Assembly: GCA_041906465.1 (NCBI GenBank)
Contig: JAYRJE010000006.1
Span: 231,987 to 295,986, forward strand
Source: Didemnitutus sp041906465
GTDB taxonomy: Bacteria; Verrucomicrobiota; Verrucomicrobiia; Opitutales; Opitutaceae
DNA: 64,000 nucleotides
Reading direction: 5' to 3'
The notes below the pieces were generated by a model, which saw only the letters and a list, made by a program, of their open reading frames with translations, searched no databases and had not been told where the DNA came from. The position numbers and the translations under genes were made by a program. Positions 56,435-63,932 of this stretch are shown piece after piece; position 1 is the first letter of the stretch; each line of letters begins with the position of its first letter.

Positions 56435-56488
56435 GTGGGCAGCCCGCTTGCGGGCGCGGTTTGGGCGCGCGCAAGCGCGCTGACCCAC
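56435..56488. repeat. Two-hairpin GTGGG/CCCAC element, hisC-hisB junction
   Basis: GTGGG-CAGCCCGC-TT-GCGGGC and GCGCGC-AA-GCGCGC-TGACCCAC, with outer GTGGG pairing CCCAC. This is a GTGG-headed relative of the REPIN architecture. Confidence 0.7.
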
Positions 56489-56512
56489 GGACGGAACGAG
56501 GAGAGGTTTCGT

Positions 56513-57574
56513 TTAAACACGGGCGAGCGTCTCCAGGGCGAAGTCGTTTTCGGCGCGCGTGCCGACGGTGATGCGCACGGTGTTGGGGACGTCCTTGCTG
56601 CGGTCGCGGATGACGAGGCCGGCATTGCGGGCGATGTTCATGACGCGGGCGGAGTCGGTGACTTCGACGAGCAGGAAGTTGGCGTCGCTCGGCCAGATCT
56701 TGCGGACGTGCGGGAGTTTCACGAGTGCCGCGGTGAGGCGGCGGCGTTCGCCGACGAGATCGAGCGCGGATTGGCGCGCGGCGGCGATGCCGGCGGGCGT
56801 GAGGGCGTCGAGCGCGGCGCGGACGACCGGCGCGGGAATGGGGTAGGGGGCGATGATTTTTTGCAGGACGCCGATGAGCGGCGGCGAGGCGAGCGTCACG
56901 CCGACGCGGGCGCCGGCGAGGCCGTAGGCTTTGGAGAGCGTGCGGAGGACGACGAGATTGGCGTTGGTGCCGAGCTCCTGAACGAGGCTGGGTTCGGTCG
57001 AGAATTCGGCGTAGGCTTCGTCGACCACGACGACGGCGCGCGCGGCGAGCGTCGTGACGATCTTGAGCACGGCATCGCGGTCGAGGAGCTGGCCGGTGGG
57101 GTTGTTGGGCGAGCAGAGGAAAACGAGTTTGGTCTCGGGCGTGACGGCGCGGAGGACGGCGTCGGTGTCGGCGGCGAAATCTTTTTCGCGGACGAGCGGG
57201 ACCGTGATCACGCGGGCGCCCTGGATGCCGGCGGCGACGGCATACATACCGTAAGTCGGTGGTGTCGTGAGAATGGCGTCGAGGCCGGCGCGGCAGAAGG
57301 CGCGGAGGAGGAGATCGATGCCTTCGTCGGAGCCACGTGTGACGAGGATGCGGTCGGGCGTGACGCCGTAGAGCGAGGCGAGGCGCGCGACGATCTCGGC
57401 GGGTTGCGGCTCGGGATAGCGGTTGAGGCGAGGGGCGCCGGCGTGCGGGGTTTGCGGGTTTTCGTTGGCGTCGAGCCAGACCTTGCCGCCGGAGGCTTCC
57501 TTGCGGGCCGATGAATACGGCGTGAGCGCGAGGATCTCGGGCCGGATGAGAGAGAGGATGGGATCGGAGGTCAT
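56513..57574 (-). CDS. hisC: Histidinol-phosphate aminotransferase
   Basis: A 353-residue fold-type I PLP enzyme, step 7. The N-terminal SLIRPEILALTPYSSARKEA is followed by WLDANENPQTP and the RYPEPQPAEIVARLASLYG stretch. The cofactor segment is VTRGSDEGIDLLLRAF. The PLP lysine is in RTLSKAYGLAGARVG (about residue 216). The substrate Arg region is NTVRITVGTRAEN near the C-terminus. The start MTSDPILSL at 57574 is preferred; the frame continues upstream through the periodic repeat of the hisD gap. Confidence 0.95.
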   Translation of the reverse strand: MTSDPILSLIRPEILALTPYSSARKEASGGKVWLDANENPQTPHAGAPRLNRYPEPQPAEIVARLASLYGVTPDRILVTRGSDEGIDLLLRAFCRAGLDAILTTPPTYGMYAVAAGIQGARVITVPLVREKDFAADTDAVLRAVTPETKLVFLCSPNNPTGQLLDRDAVLKIVTTLAARAVVVVDEAYAEFSTEPSLVQELGTNANLVVLRTLSKAYGLAGARVGVTLASPPLIGVLQKIIAPYPIPAPVVRAALDALTPAGIAAARQSALDLVGERRRLTAALVKLPHVRKIWPSDANFLLVEVTDSARVMNIARNAGLVIRDRSKDVPNTVRITVGTRAENDFALETLARV

Positions 57575-57595
57575 GGACTCGGCTGATTGATTCGT

Positions 57596-57667
57596 GCTCG
57601 TTCTCTTGATCGTTCTCGTAATCTCGAAAACGAGAGAACGATTAAGATTACGAGAAAGAGAACGAGC
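57596..57667. repeat. Periodic long inverted repeat (GAGAACGA family), hisD-hisC junction
   Basis: GCTCGTTCTCTT pairs with AAGAGAACGAGC at the outer ends and TTCTCGTAATCT pairs with AGATTACGAGAA inside, with further GAGAACGA units. It is strongly AT-biased relative to the surrounding genes. Confidence 0.75.
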
Positions 57668-57687
57668 GGGCGGCAGGCGGAGATGGA

Positions 57688-58995
57688 TTAAGAGGAGCGG
57701 GAGAGTTTTTGCAGACGGATGGTGACGGCGCGGCGGTGGGCGGTGAGGCTTTCGGCGGTGGCGAGGCGTTCGACGACGGGGCCGAGGCGGCGAAGGCCGA
57801 GCGGCGTCGCTTCTTGCACGGTCATCGTGCGCGAGAAGTCGGCGAGGCCGAGGCCGCTGAACGAACGCGCCCAGCCGTAGGTCGGCAGCACGTGGTTGGT
57901 GCCGCTGGCGTAATCGCCGAGCGACTCGGGCGTCCACGGGCCGACGAAAACCGAACCGGCGGCGGTGATCTGCGGAAGCAGGCGGCGCGGGCGGGCGAGT
58001 TGCAGGATGAGATGCTCGGGTGCGTAGGCGTTGGCGATCGCGACGGCTTCGGCGGACGAGGCGGCGAGGATGACGCGGCTCTTTTTCAGCGCGACTTCGG
58101 CGATGTCGCGACGTGGGAGGAGTCGGAGTTGCGCGGCGATTTGTTCGACGACGCGGGCGGCGAACTTTTCGGCGAAGGCGACCAGCACGACTTGCGAGTC
58201 GGGGCCGTGCTCGGCTTGCGAGAGCAGATCAGCCGCGACGAAGGCGGGCTCGGCGGAGTTGTCGGCGATGATCATCACCTCGGAAGGGCCGGCGGGCATG
58301 TCGATGGCGGCGCCGGCGGCGGAGCGCGAGACCTGGAGTTTGGCCTCGGTGACGAAGGCGTTGCCGGGGCCGAAGAGCTTGTCGCATTTCGGGATCGTCT
58401 TCGTGCCCGTGGCCATGGCGGCGATGGCTTGGGCGCCGCCGACTTTGAAGACGTCGGTGATGCCGCAAAGCTGCGCGGCGAAAAGGATCCACGGGTTCAC
58501 GCGGCCGTCGCGACCGGGCGGCGTGCAGAGGACACGGATGGGGCAACCGGCGAGCTGCGCGGGAACGCCGAGCATGAGCGCGGTGGAAAAGAGCGGCGCG
58601 CTGCCGCCGGGGACGTAGAGGCCGACGCGGGCGATGGGGCGCGCGACTTTCTCGCAGACGATGCCGCGCATCGTTTCGACGCGGATCGGTTTCGCGGCTT
58701 GGGCGGCGTGGAAGCGGCGAATGTTGCGGTAGGCGGTGCGGAGGGCGGTCTTGTCGGCGGTGGCGAGCGCTTTCCCGGCGGCGGCAAACTCGGCGGCGCT
58801 CACGCGCAGCGAGGCGAGTTTCGCGCCGTCGAGTTTCGCGGTCAGGCGCTTGAGCGCGGCGTCGCCGTCGCGGGCGACTTCGGCGAGAATGTGCGAGACG
58901 GTGGTGGCGATGTCCGCGCGGTGGGTTTGCGCGGGCCGCTCGAGGGCGGCGGCGCGGCGGGCGGGCGAGAGGTTTTTCCAGACGAGCGGAGTCAC
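57688..58995 (-). CDS. hisD: Histidinol dehydrogenase
   Basis: A 435-residue Zn- and NAD-dependent enzyme catalysing the last two oxidations to histidine. The landmarks are GLYVPGGSAPLFSTALMLG (about residues 122-140), FKVGGAQAIAAMATGTKTIP (about 185-204), DKLFGPGNAFVTEAK (about 207-221), DMPAGPSEVMIIAD, and AYAPEHLIL with the catalytic Glu-His (about 334). The TNHVLPT segment with GLGLADFSRTMTVQEAT follows. The start is set at GTG 58995 (MTPLVWKNLS). An ATG at 59055 lies in a palindrome. Confidence 0.95.
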   Translation of the reverse strand: MTPLVWKNLSPARRAAALERPAQTHRADIATTVSHILAEVARDGDAALKRLTAKLDGAKLASLRVSAAEFAAAGKALATADKTALRTAYRNIRRFHAAQAAKPIRVETMRGIVCEKVARPIARVGLYVPGGSAPLFSTALMLGVPAQLAGCPIRVLCTPPGRDGRVNPWILFAAQLCGITDVFKVGGAQAIAAMATGTKTIPKCDKLFGPGNAFVTEAKLQVSRSAAGAAIDMPAGPSEVMIIADNSAEPAFVAADLLSQAEHGPDSQVVLVAFAEKFAARVVEQIAAQLRLLPRRDIAEVALKKSRVILAASSAEAVAIANAYAPEHLILQLARPRRLLPQITAAGSVFVGPWTPESLGDYASGTNHVLPTYGWARSFSGLGLADFSRTMTVQEATPLGLRRLGPVVERLATAESLTAHRRAVTIRLQKLSRSS

Positions 58996-59049
58996 GGCAG
59001 CGAAAGGCGGAGGATCAGAGGGCCACGAAAAGCGCAAAAGCTTACACAC

Positions 59050-59088
59050 TGTCATCGCGAGGCGCCCTGCGGGCGCCTCGCAATGACA
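59050..59088. repeat. 39-bp near-perfect palindrome, hisG-hisD junction
   Basis: TGTCATCGCGAGGCGCCC pairs with GGGCGCCTCGCAATGACA (17 of 18) across a 3-base loop. It lies between the hisG stop and hisD. Confidence 0.75.
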
Positions 59089-59098
59089 AGGCAGGCCG

Positions 59099-60016
59099 TC
59101 ACATCATCATCTTTTCGATCGGCAGGACAAGGATGCTGCTGGCGCCGGCGCGTTTGAGGGACTCCATCGTTTCCCAGAAGACGGCTTCCTGGCAGACCGC
59201 GTGCAGGGCGACTTTGGTGTCGTCGCCGGCGAGCGGGAGGATCGTCGGGTTTTCGGATCCCGGGAGGAGTTTTTTGATCTCGGGCAGCGCGCTCTTGGGG
59301 GCGTGCAGCATGATGTATTTGGCTTCGGCGGCGAGTTGCACGCCGTCAATGCGGCGGAGGAGGATGTCGAGCGCGTGGCGCTTGGCGGCTTCGAGCGGGC
59401 GGTCGCAGCGGATGAGGGTCGCCTTGGACTTGAAGATCGTTTCGACGGCGCGGAGGCGGTTGGCTTCGAGCGTGGAGCCGGTGGCCACGAGGTCGCAGAT
59501 GGCGTCGGCGAGGCCAAGGCGCGGAGCGATCTCGACGGAACCGGTGAGGAGCACGACGTCGGCTTTGATGGCTTTTTCCTGGAGCCAGCGCTTGGTCAGG
59601 CGCGGGTAGGACGTGGCGATGCGGAGGCCGGCGAGGTCGGCGGGGCCGGCGTAACCGCGCTCTTCGGGCAGGGCGACGGCGAGGCGGCAGCCGCCGAAAT
59701 CGAGGCGGCGGTCGACGACGTAGGGATTGTGCGTGCCGCCGAAGGTGCGCTCGAGGGCGGTTTCCTCGAGGACGTTCTCGCCGACGATGCCGAGGTCGCA
59801 CACGCCGTCCATGACGAGCTGCGGGATGTCGTCGTCGCGCACGAAGAGGATATCGACGGGGAAGTTCTCGGCGTGGAGGAGCAGTTTTTCCTTGGGAGCC
59901 TTGACCTTGATGCCGCAGCGGTTGAGCAGGTCGAGGGAGTCGGTGGAGAGGCGGCCGCTTTTCTGGATGGCGAGGCGGAGGCGGTCTTTGGCGGGAGGCG
60001 TGACGATGGGTGACAT
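59099..60016 (-). CDS. hisG: ATP phosphoribosyltransferase, long form
   Basis: A 305-residue enzyme for the first and rate-setting step (PRPP + ATP to phosphoribosyl-ATP). The catalytic domains are at about residues 10-215: RLRLAIQKSGRLSTDSLDLL, the ICDLVATGSTLEANRLR PRPP loop and the VDILFVRDDDIPQLVMDGVC segment. The C-terminal ACT-like regulatory domain is at about 220-305 with AVCQEAVFWETMESLKRAG, which marks the long form that needs no HisZ and is inhibited by histidine in known cases. The start MSPIVTPPA at 60016 is family-like; the upstream extension is repeat sequence. It is the first structural gene after the leader. Confidence 0.95.
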   Translation of the reverse strand: MSPIVTPPAKDRLRLAIQKSGRLSTDSLDLLNRCGIKVKAPKEKLLLHAENFPVDILFVRDDDIPQLVMDGVCDLGIVGENVLEETALERTFGGTHNPYVVDRRLDFGGCRLAVALPEERGYAGPADLAGLRIATSYPRLTKRWLQEKAIKADVVLLTGSVEIAPRLGLADAICDLVATGSTLEANRLRAVETIFKSKATLIRCDRPLEAAKRHALDILLRRIDGVQLAAEAKYIMLHAPKSALPEIKKLLPGSENPTILPLAGDDTKVALHAVCQEAVFWETMESLKRAGASSILVLPIEKMMM

Positions 60017-60080
60017 GGCGGAGGAAGGAGCGAGTAGCGGGTGGTGAGTGGCGAGGAGGGAGCGGAGGATGGAAAACGGG

Positions 60081-60117
60081 AAAAGAAAAACCCCGGTGGG
60101 TAGTGCCACCGGGGTTT
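60081..60117 (-). terminator. his operon attenuator terminator
   Basis: On the minus strand a 12-bp perfect stem (AAACCCCGGTGG/CCACCGGGGTTT, loop CACTAC) is followed by TTTCTTTT. It lies 65 bp downstream of the leader peptide stop and 71 bp upstream of the hisG start codon. Confidence 0.85.
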
Positions 60118-60131
60118 CAGAAATTGGGTTT

Positions 60132-60162
60132 CATCACCACGGGAAGGCACGCTGCCTCCCCG
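60132..60162 (-). promoter_or_regulatory. Alternative RNA pairing segment of the his leader
   Basis: Minus-strand GTGGTGATG here is perfectly complementary to CATCACCAC inside the His codon run of the leader peptide. GTGGTG can also pair (with one G-U) with CACTAC in the terminator loop. A GGGAGGCA/TGCCTTCCC hairpin lies between. These are the pieces of an attenuation switch; the pairing scheme is inferred by eye. Confidence 0.6.
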
Positions 60163-60173
60163 GGTTGGGAAGG

Positions 60174-60209
60174 CTAGGAAGTGTGGTGATGGTGGTGGTT
60201 GAGGACCAT
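60174..60209 (-). CDS. hisL: his operon leader peptide with five consecutive histidines
   Basis: An 11-residue leader, MVLNHHHHHTS, followed by TAG. Five consecutive His codons (CAC CAC CAT CAC CAC) directly upstream of a strong terminator and the hisG gene are the hallmark of ribosome-mediated attenuation. When charged tRNA-His is scarce, ribosomes stall on the His codons and prevent terminator formation. No clear Shine-Dalgarno site precedes the ATG, which is common in this window. It is too short for standard gene calling. Confidence 0.85.
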   Translation of the reverse strand: MVLNHHHHHTS

Positions 60210-60312
60210 GGAGCGAACGATCGTCAAAAAGCCGGAGCGGCAACGGAGCGGCAAGAGATTTCTTTTGCCCGCCGCGGCATAAGGGGCGACAAGCTCCCAT
60301 GTCCCCACGTGC
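60210..60312. promoter_or_regulatory. Divergent region between hisL and the MFS gene
   Basis: 103 bp that must hold the his promoter (minus) and the promoter of the MFS-like gene (plus). A minus-strand TTGCCG repeated twice is seen, but no confident -10 hexamer. Confidence 0.35.
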
Positions 60313-61485
60313 ATGAGTCACTCTGCCGCCAATGCCGGCGATGATCGCGGTGAATACCAGGAGGAGTTCACGCCGCAGACGAGCGCGTGGGTGGCGGCGG
60401 TGGTTACCGTGGCGGCGACGTATGCTTTTTTCCTGCTGTTCACCCAGTTCGGCTTTTTGAAGATCGTTCGTGCTGCCGTGGGTGAAAGGACTGGCCTCGC
60501 CTCGGCGATCCTCGCCACGATGGCCGTGGGCGGACTGGGCGGCAGTGTCTGGGCGGGATGGACGTTTCGGGAAAACCAAGCCCTGCACCGGATGGTGGCG
60601 TTGTTCGCCGTTGGCGGGGCCGGAGCCGGTCTCAGCGTGATGACCCGGGCGGTGGTGCCGCTGTTCGGCATCGCGCTGTTGACGGGCGTCGGGCTGGGCG
60701 GATTGACGGTGACCCTTGCGGGAGTCCTGCGGCGGGTCATCGGCGGTGACCGGCTGGGCAGCGCGATCGGGTTGGGCACCGGGACCGCTTACGCGATCTG
60801 CAATCTGCCGATCGTCTTCACTGCGGACGCCAGCGCGCAGGCTTTCATCGGGCTGGGGTTGTGCTGTGTCGGCATTCTCGCGGTGCAGATGCTGGACGTG
60901 CGGGCGCCGCGCCAGGTGCCGAGCGGTTACGATTACCAGGGGCCGGCGTTGGCGGCGTGGGTGACGGTCTTTCTCGCGCTCGTGTGGCTCGATAGCGGTG
61001 CTTTTCACATCGTCCAACGTTCACCCTACCTCCGGGAGCACACGTGGGGGAGCGGCCGACTCTATGCCAACGCCGCGATCCATTTCGCCGCTGCGATGCT
61101 CGCGGGTTACATGATGGATCGGCGGTGGGTTGGGCGCGCGGTGCTGGCGGCGGTGGCGATGATGCTGACCGCCGGCGTGTTGATTGATCCCGAGGGCCAC
61201 AATCTCGCCGAAGGCATGCTGCTCTACACGGCGGGCGTCTCGATTTATTCGACCGCGCTGGTCTTCTACCCGGCGCGCAGCGGTCGCGCGAAATGGGCGG
61301 CGGTGGTCTACGGCATTTCGGGCGTGATGGGATCTGTCTCGGGCATGGCGATGGTGCAAAATTTCACCGCGATCCCACGCTGGCTGGTGGCGATCGCCGG
61401 CGCGGTCATGCTGACGGGCTTGCTGACCCGAGGGTGGCTGCTGCGGCGCGAGACGAAGCGCGTGGCGGCGGGTCTGGCCGGGTAA
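60313..61485 (+). CDS. MFS-like membrane protein
   Basis: A 390-residue polytopic protein with about 12 hydrophobic segments, for example WVAAVVTVAATYAFFLLFTQFG (about 26-47), AILATMAVGGLGGSVWAGW and LFGIALLTGVGLGGLTVTLAG. Short basic loops (RRVIGGDR) resemble MFS transporters. A tyrosine- and aspartate-rich loop (SGYDYQGP) divides the halves. No substrate motif is recognised. It is transcribed away from the his operon. The following sulfatase gene is 174 bp downstream. Confidence 0.8.
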   Translation: MSHSAANAGDDRGEYQEEFTPQTSAWVAAVVTVAATYAFFLLFTQFGFLKIVRAAVGERTGLASAILATMAVGGLGGSVWAGWTFRENQALHRMVALFAVGGAGAGLSVMTRAVVPLFGIALLTGVGLGGLTVTLAGVLRRVIGGDRLGSAIGLGTGTAYAICNLPIVFTADASAQAFIGLGLCCVGILAVQMLDVRAPRQVPSGYDYQGPALAAWVTVFLALVWLDSGAFHIVQRSPYLREHTWGSGRLYANAAIHFAAAMLAGYMMDRRWVGRAVLAAVAMMLTAGVLIDPEGHNLAEGMLLYTAGVSIYSTALVFYPARSGRAKWAAVVYGISGVMGSVSGMAMVQNFTAIPRWLVAIAGAVMLTGLLTRGWLLRRETKRVAAGLAG

Positions 61486-61659
61486 ACGGCGAATGACCAG
61501 CGCTGGTTCCACCCTCGGTGTGGCGCCGCCATGCGGAAGGGGCTCCGAGCATTAGGTTTTTCTAACGGAAATCGTGTGGTATCGGATTGCCCGTGCCGGG
61601 AGAACCGTAGATGAGAACCGAGCGGCCCGTTCGGCTGCCACAACTCTCGCCCCCCCTTC

Positions 61660-63708
61660 ATGTCTCAAGTTGGTTCTCCCGCCGCGATGGCGGATCAACG
61701 GTTCAGTCGTCTCTTGTTGCCGCGCCGGCACGGTGGTGTCGCGATCTTCTTCGCGGTGTTTCTCATCGTGGCGCTCATCACGCGTGTGGCGCTGTTGATC
61801 CAGGCCCGGCAGGATGTCGGGTGGAATCCGTCCCTGCTCGCCGCGTTCGGCTGGGGTTTCCTCTACGATCTCGGGGCGGCGGCTTGGGCCTCGCTGCCGC
61901 TCACGCTCCTGCTGGCCGCGCTCCCGGAGCGATTCTTTGAGTGGACCTGGGCGCGCGGGGTGGCCGCAGGGGGAGCGTTCGCGGTGATCTATGCGCTGCT
62001 CTTCGGCACGGTTTCCGAGTGGACGTTCTGGGAGGAGTTTGGCGTGCGGTTCAATTTCATCGCGGTCGACTATCTCGTCTACACGACCGAAGTGGTCGGC
62101 AACATCCGCGAATCCTACAACCTCCCGGCGATTCTCGGAGGCGTAGCGGCGGGAGCATTGCTCGGGGTGTGGCTCCTCGCGCGGTCCGGGTGGCCGCAAC
62201 GCTGGTTCGCGGGCGCGACGGAATCCGCGGGCCGACGGTGGAAAGCGGCGGCGATTTGGTTCTGCGCGGCGATCGCGCTCGGCACGGTGTTGGACGACCG
62301 GCTGTTGCCGGCGTTCAAGAACAACTTCAACCGCGAGATCGGCCGCAACGGCCTCTGGGCGCTCTTCGCGGCGTTCAAGAACAACATGCTCGACTACGAG
62401 CAGTTCTACAAAACGCTGCCGATCGACCAGGCCTTCGCGCAGATGCAATCCCAGCTCGTGGACGACGGGGCCGTGCTCCTCCGTCCGGGCGAGCGCGACA
62501 CGCTGCGCTACGTGAAAAACGACGGCGGCCCGGAGCTGAAACCCAACGTCATCCAGATCACGGTCGAGAGCCTGAGCGCGGATTTCATCAGCATCTTCAA
62601 TCACGCGTCGAAGCTCACGCCACACCTCGAGGCGATCGCGCGCCACAGTCTGGTGTTCGAGAATTTCTACGCCACGGGCACGCGCACCGATCGCGGCATG
62701 GAGGCGCTGACGCTGTCGCTGCCGCCGACGCCGGGTCGCTCGATGATCAAGCGCCCGCACAACGAAGACATGTTCACGCTCGGTTCGGTGTTCCGCGCGA
62801 AGGGTTACGAAACCGCGTTCATCTACGGCGGCTTTGGCTACTTCGACAACATGAACTACTTTTTCGGCCACAACGGCTACAAGGTCATCGACCGCAATTC
62901 CGTGGCCGCGTCCGACATCACCTTCGCCAACGTCTGGGGCGCGTGCGATGAGGACCTCTACCGCTGGACGATGCGCGAGGCCGACGCGGCCCACGCCGCC
63001 GGCAAGCCGTTTCACTACTTCGTGATGACGACATCGAACCACCGCCCCTACACGTTTCCGGAGGGCAAGATCGACCTGCCGTCGAAAGTCTCCGGCCGCG
63101 CCGGTGCCGTGAAATACACGGACTTCGCCATCGGCCAGTTTCTCAAGGACGCCGAGTCGAAGCCGTGGTTCAAGAACACCGTGTTCGTGATCGTCGCCGA
63201 CCACTGCGCCTCGAGTGCCGGGCGCGCCGAGTTGCCGGTGCAGAACTACCACATCCCCCTCTTCATCTACGCGCCCGGCGGCCAGATCGCGCCCGGTCGC
63301 GTGAAGGCGTTGACGAGCCAGGTCGACTACGCGCCCACGCTGCTCGGCTTGCTCAACTGGAGCTACGTCTCGCGTTTCTACGGCCACGACGTCCGCCGCA
63401 CCCCGGCCGCGTCGGCCCGCGCGCTCATTGGCAACTATCAGAAGCTCGGCCACCTGCGCGGCGAGCATTTCGTCGTGCTCCGCCCCCAACGCGGCGCGAA
63501 CGCCTACACGGTCGATCTTCCCACCGGCACGCTCACGCCCGCCCCGCGCGACGAGGCGAACGAAAACGCCGCCGTCAGCTATTATCAAAGCGCGAACTAC
63601 CTCTACGCGCACCGTCTCTACAACGCGCTCACCCCGGAGGAGCTCGCGCAGTTCACCGCCGCCGGCGAGAAACGCGCGGCAGCGCAGCGCAGCCCTGCGT
63701 CCAACTGA
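61660..63708 (+). CDS. LTA-synthase-family sulfatase (membrane phosphotransferase)
   Basis: A 682-residue inner-membrane protein. Five N-terminal helices (about residues 25-200) are followed by a large periplasmic alkaline-phosphatase/sulfatase-fold domain (about 295-620). The metal and nucleophile motifs are visible: NVIQITVESLSADF (about 300), the threonine nucleophile in YATGTRTDRGMEAL (about 340), TSNHRPYTFP and the FVIVADHCASSAG histidine-aspartate pair (about 510). In Gram-negative bacteria such proteins add phosphoglycerol or phosphoethanolamine to glycans, for example OpgB and LtaS-like enzymes. The exact donor and acceptor are unknown. MADQRFSRL at 61687 is an alternative start. Confidence 0.9.
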   Translation: MSQVGSPAAMADQRFSRLLLPRRHGGVAIFFAVFLIVALITRVALLIQARQDVGWNPSLLAAFGWGFLYDLGAAAWASLPLTLLLAALPERFFEWTWARGVAAGGAFAVIYALLFGTVSEWTFWEEFGVRFNFIAVDYLVYTTEVVGNIRESYNLPAILGGVAAGALLGVWLLARSGWPQRWFAGATESAGRRWKAAAIWFCAAIALGTVLDDRLLPAFKNNFNREIGRNGLWALFAAFKNNMLDYEQFYKTLPIDQAFAQMQSQLVDDGAVLLRPGERDTLRYVKNDGGPELKPNVIQITVESLSADFISIFNHASKLTPHLEAIARHSLVFENFYATGTRTDRGMEALTLSLPPTPGRSMIKRPHNEDMFTLGSVFRAKGYETAFIYGGFGYFDNMNYFFGHNGYKVIDRNSVAASDITFANVWGACDEDLYRWTMREADAAHAAGKPFHYFVMTTSNHRPYTFPEGKIDLPSKVSGRAGAVKYTDFAIGQFLKDAESKPWFKNTVFVIVADHCASSAGRAELPVQNYHIPLFIYAPGGQIAPGRVKALTSQVDYAPTLLGLLNWSYVSRFYGHDVRRTPAASARALIGNYQKLGHLRGEHFVVLRPQRGANAYTVDLPTGTLTPAPRDEANENAAVSYYQSANYLYAHRLYNALTPEELAQFTAAGEKRAAAQRSPASN

Positions 63709-63742
63709 CGGTCGATCAACCCCTCATGTGCGAAACACTCCT

Positions 63743-63800
63743 GTAGCGCCTCACCGCGTGTGAGGCCCCGCCCGCGAAGTCGGCACGTGCCGACTTCGCG
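63743..63800 (+). repeat. GTAG-headed hairpin followed by 28-bp perfect palindrome
   Basis: GTAG-C-GCCTCAC-loop-GTGAGGC (63743-63766), then CGCGAAGTCGGCAC/GTGCCGACTTCGCG with no loop (63773-63800). It lies between the sulfatase and the IS end. Confidence 0.65.
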
Positions 63801-63888
63801 AGCGAGGCTCGACACCCGGTCGGGCCCGACCAGACTGTTCTGTTCCGGGTCATGGGTAACACCTGTTCCGGGTTAGCGGTAACACTTT

Positions 63889-63932
63889 CCAACTCATGGG
63901 CTGAGGGCCATGGCCCTCAGCCCATGAGTTGG
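63889..63932. repeat. 44-bp perfect palindrome over the transposase start codon
   Basis: Two 22-bp arms, CCAACTCATGGGCTGAGGGC at the left end and its exact complement at the right, with no loop. The ATG of the transposase lies in the right arm. Confidence 0.85.
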
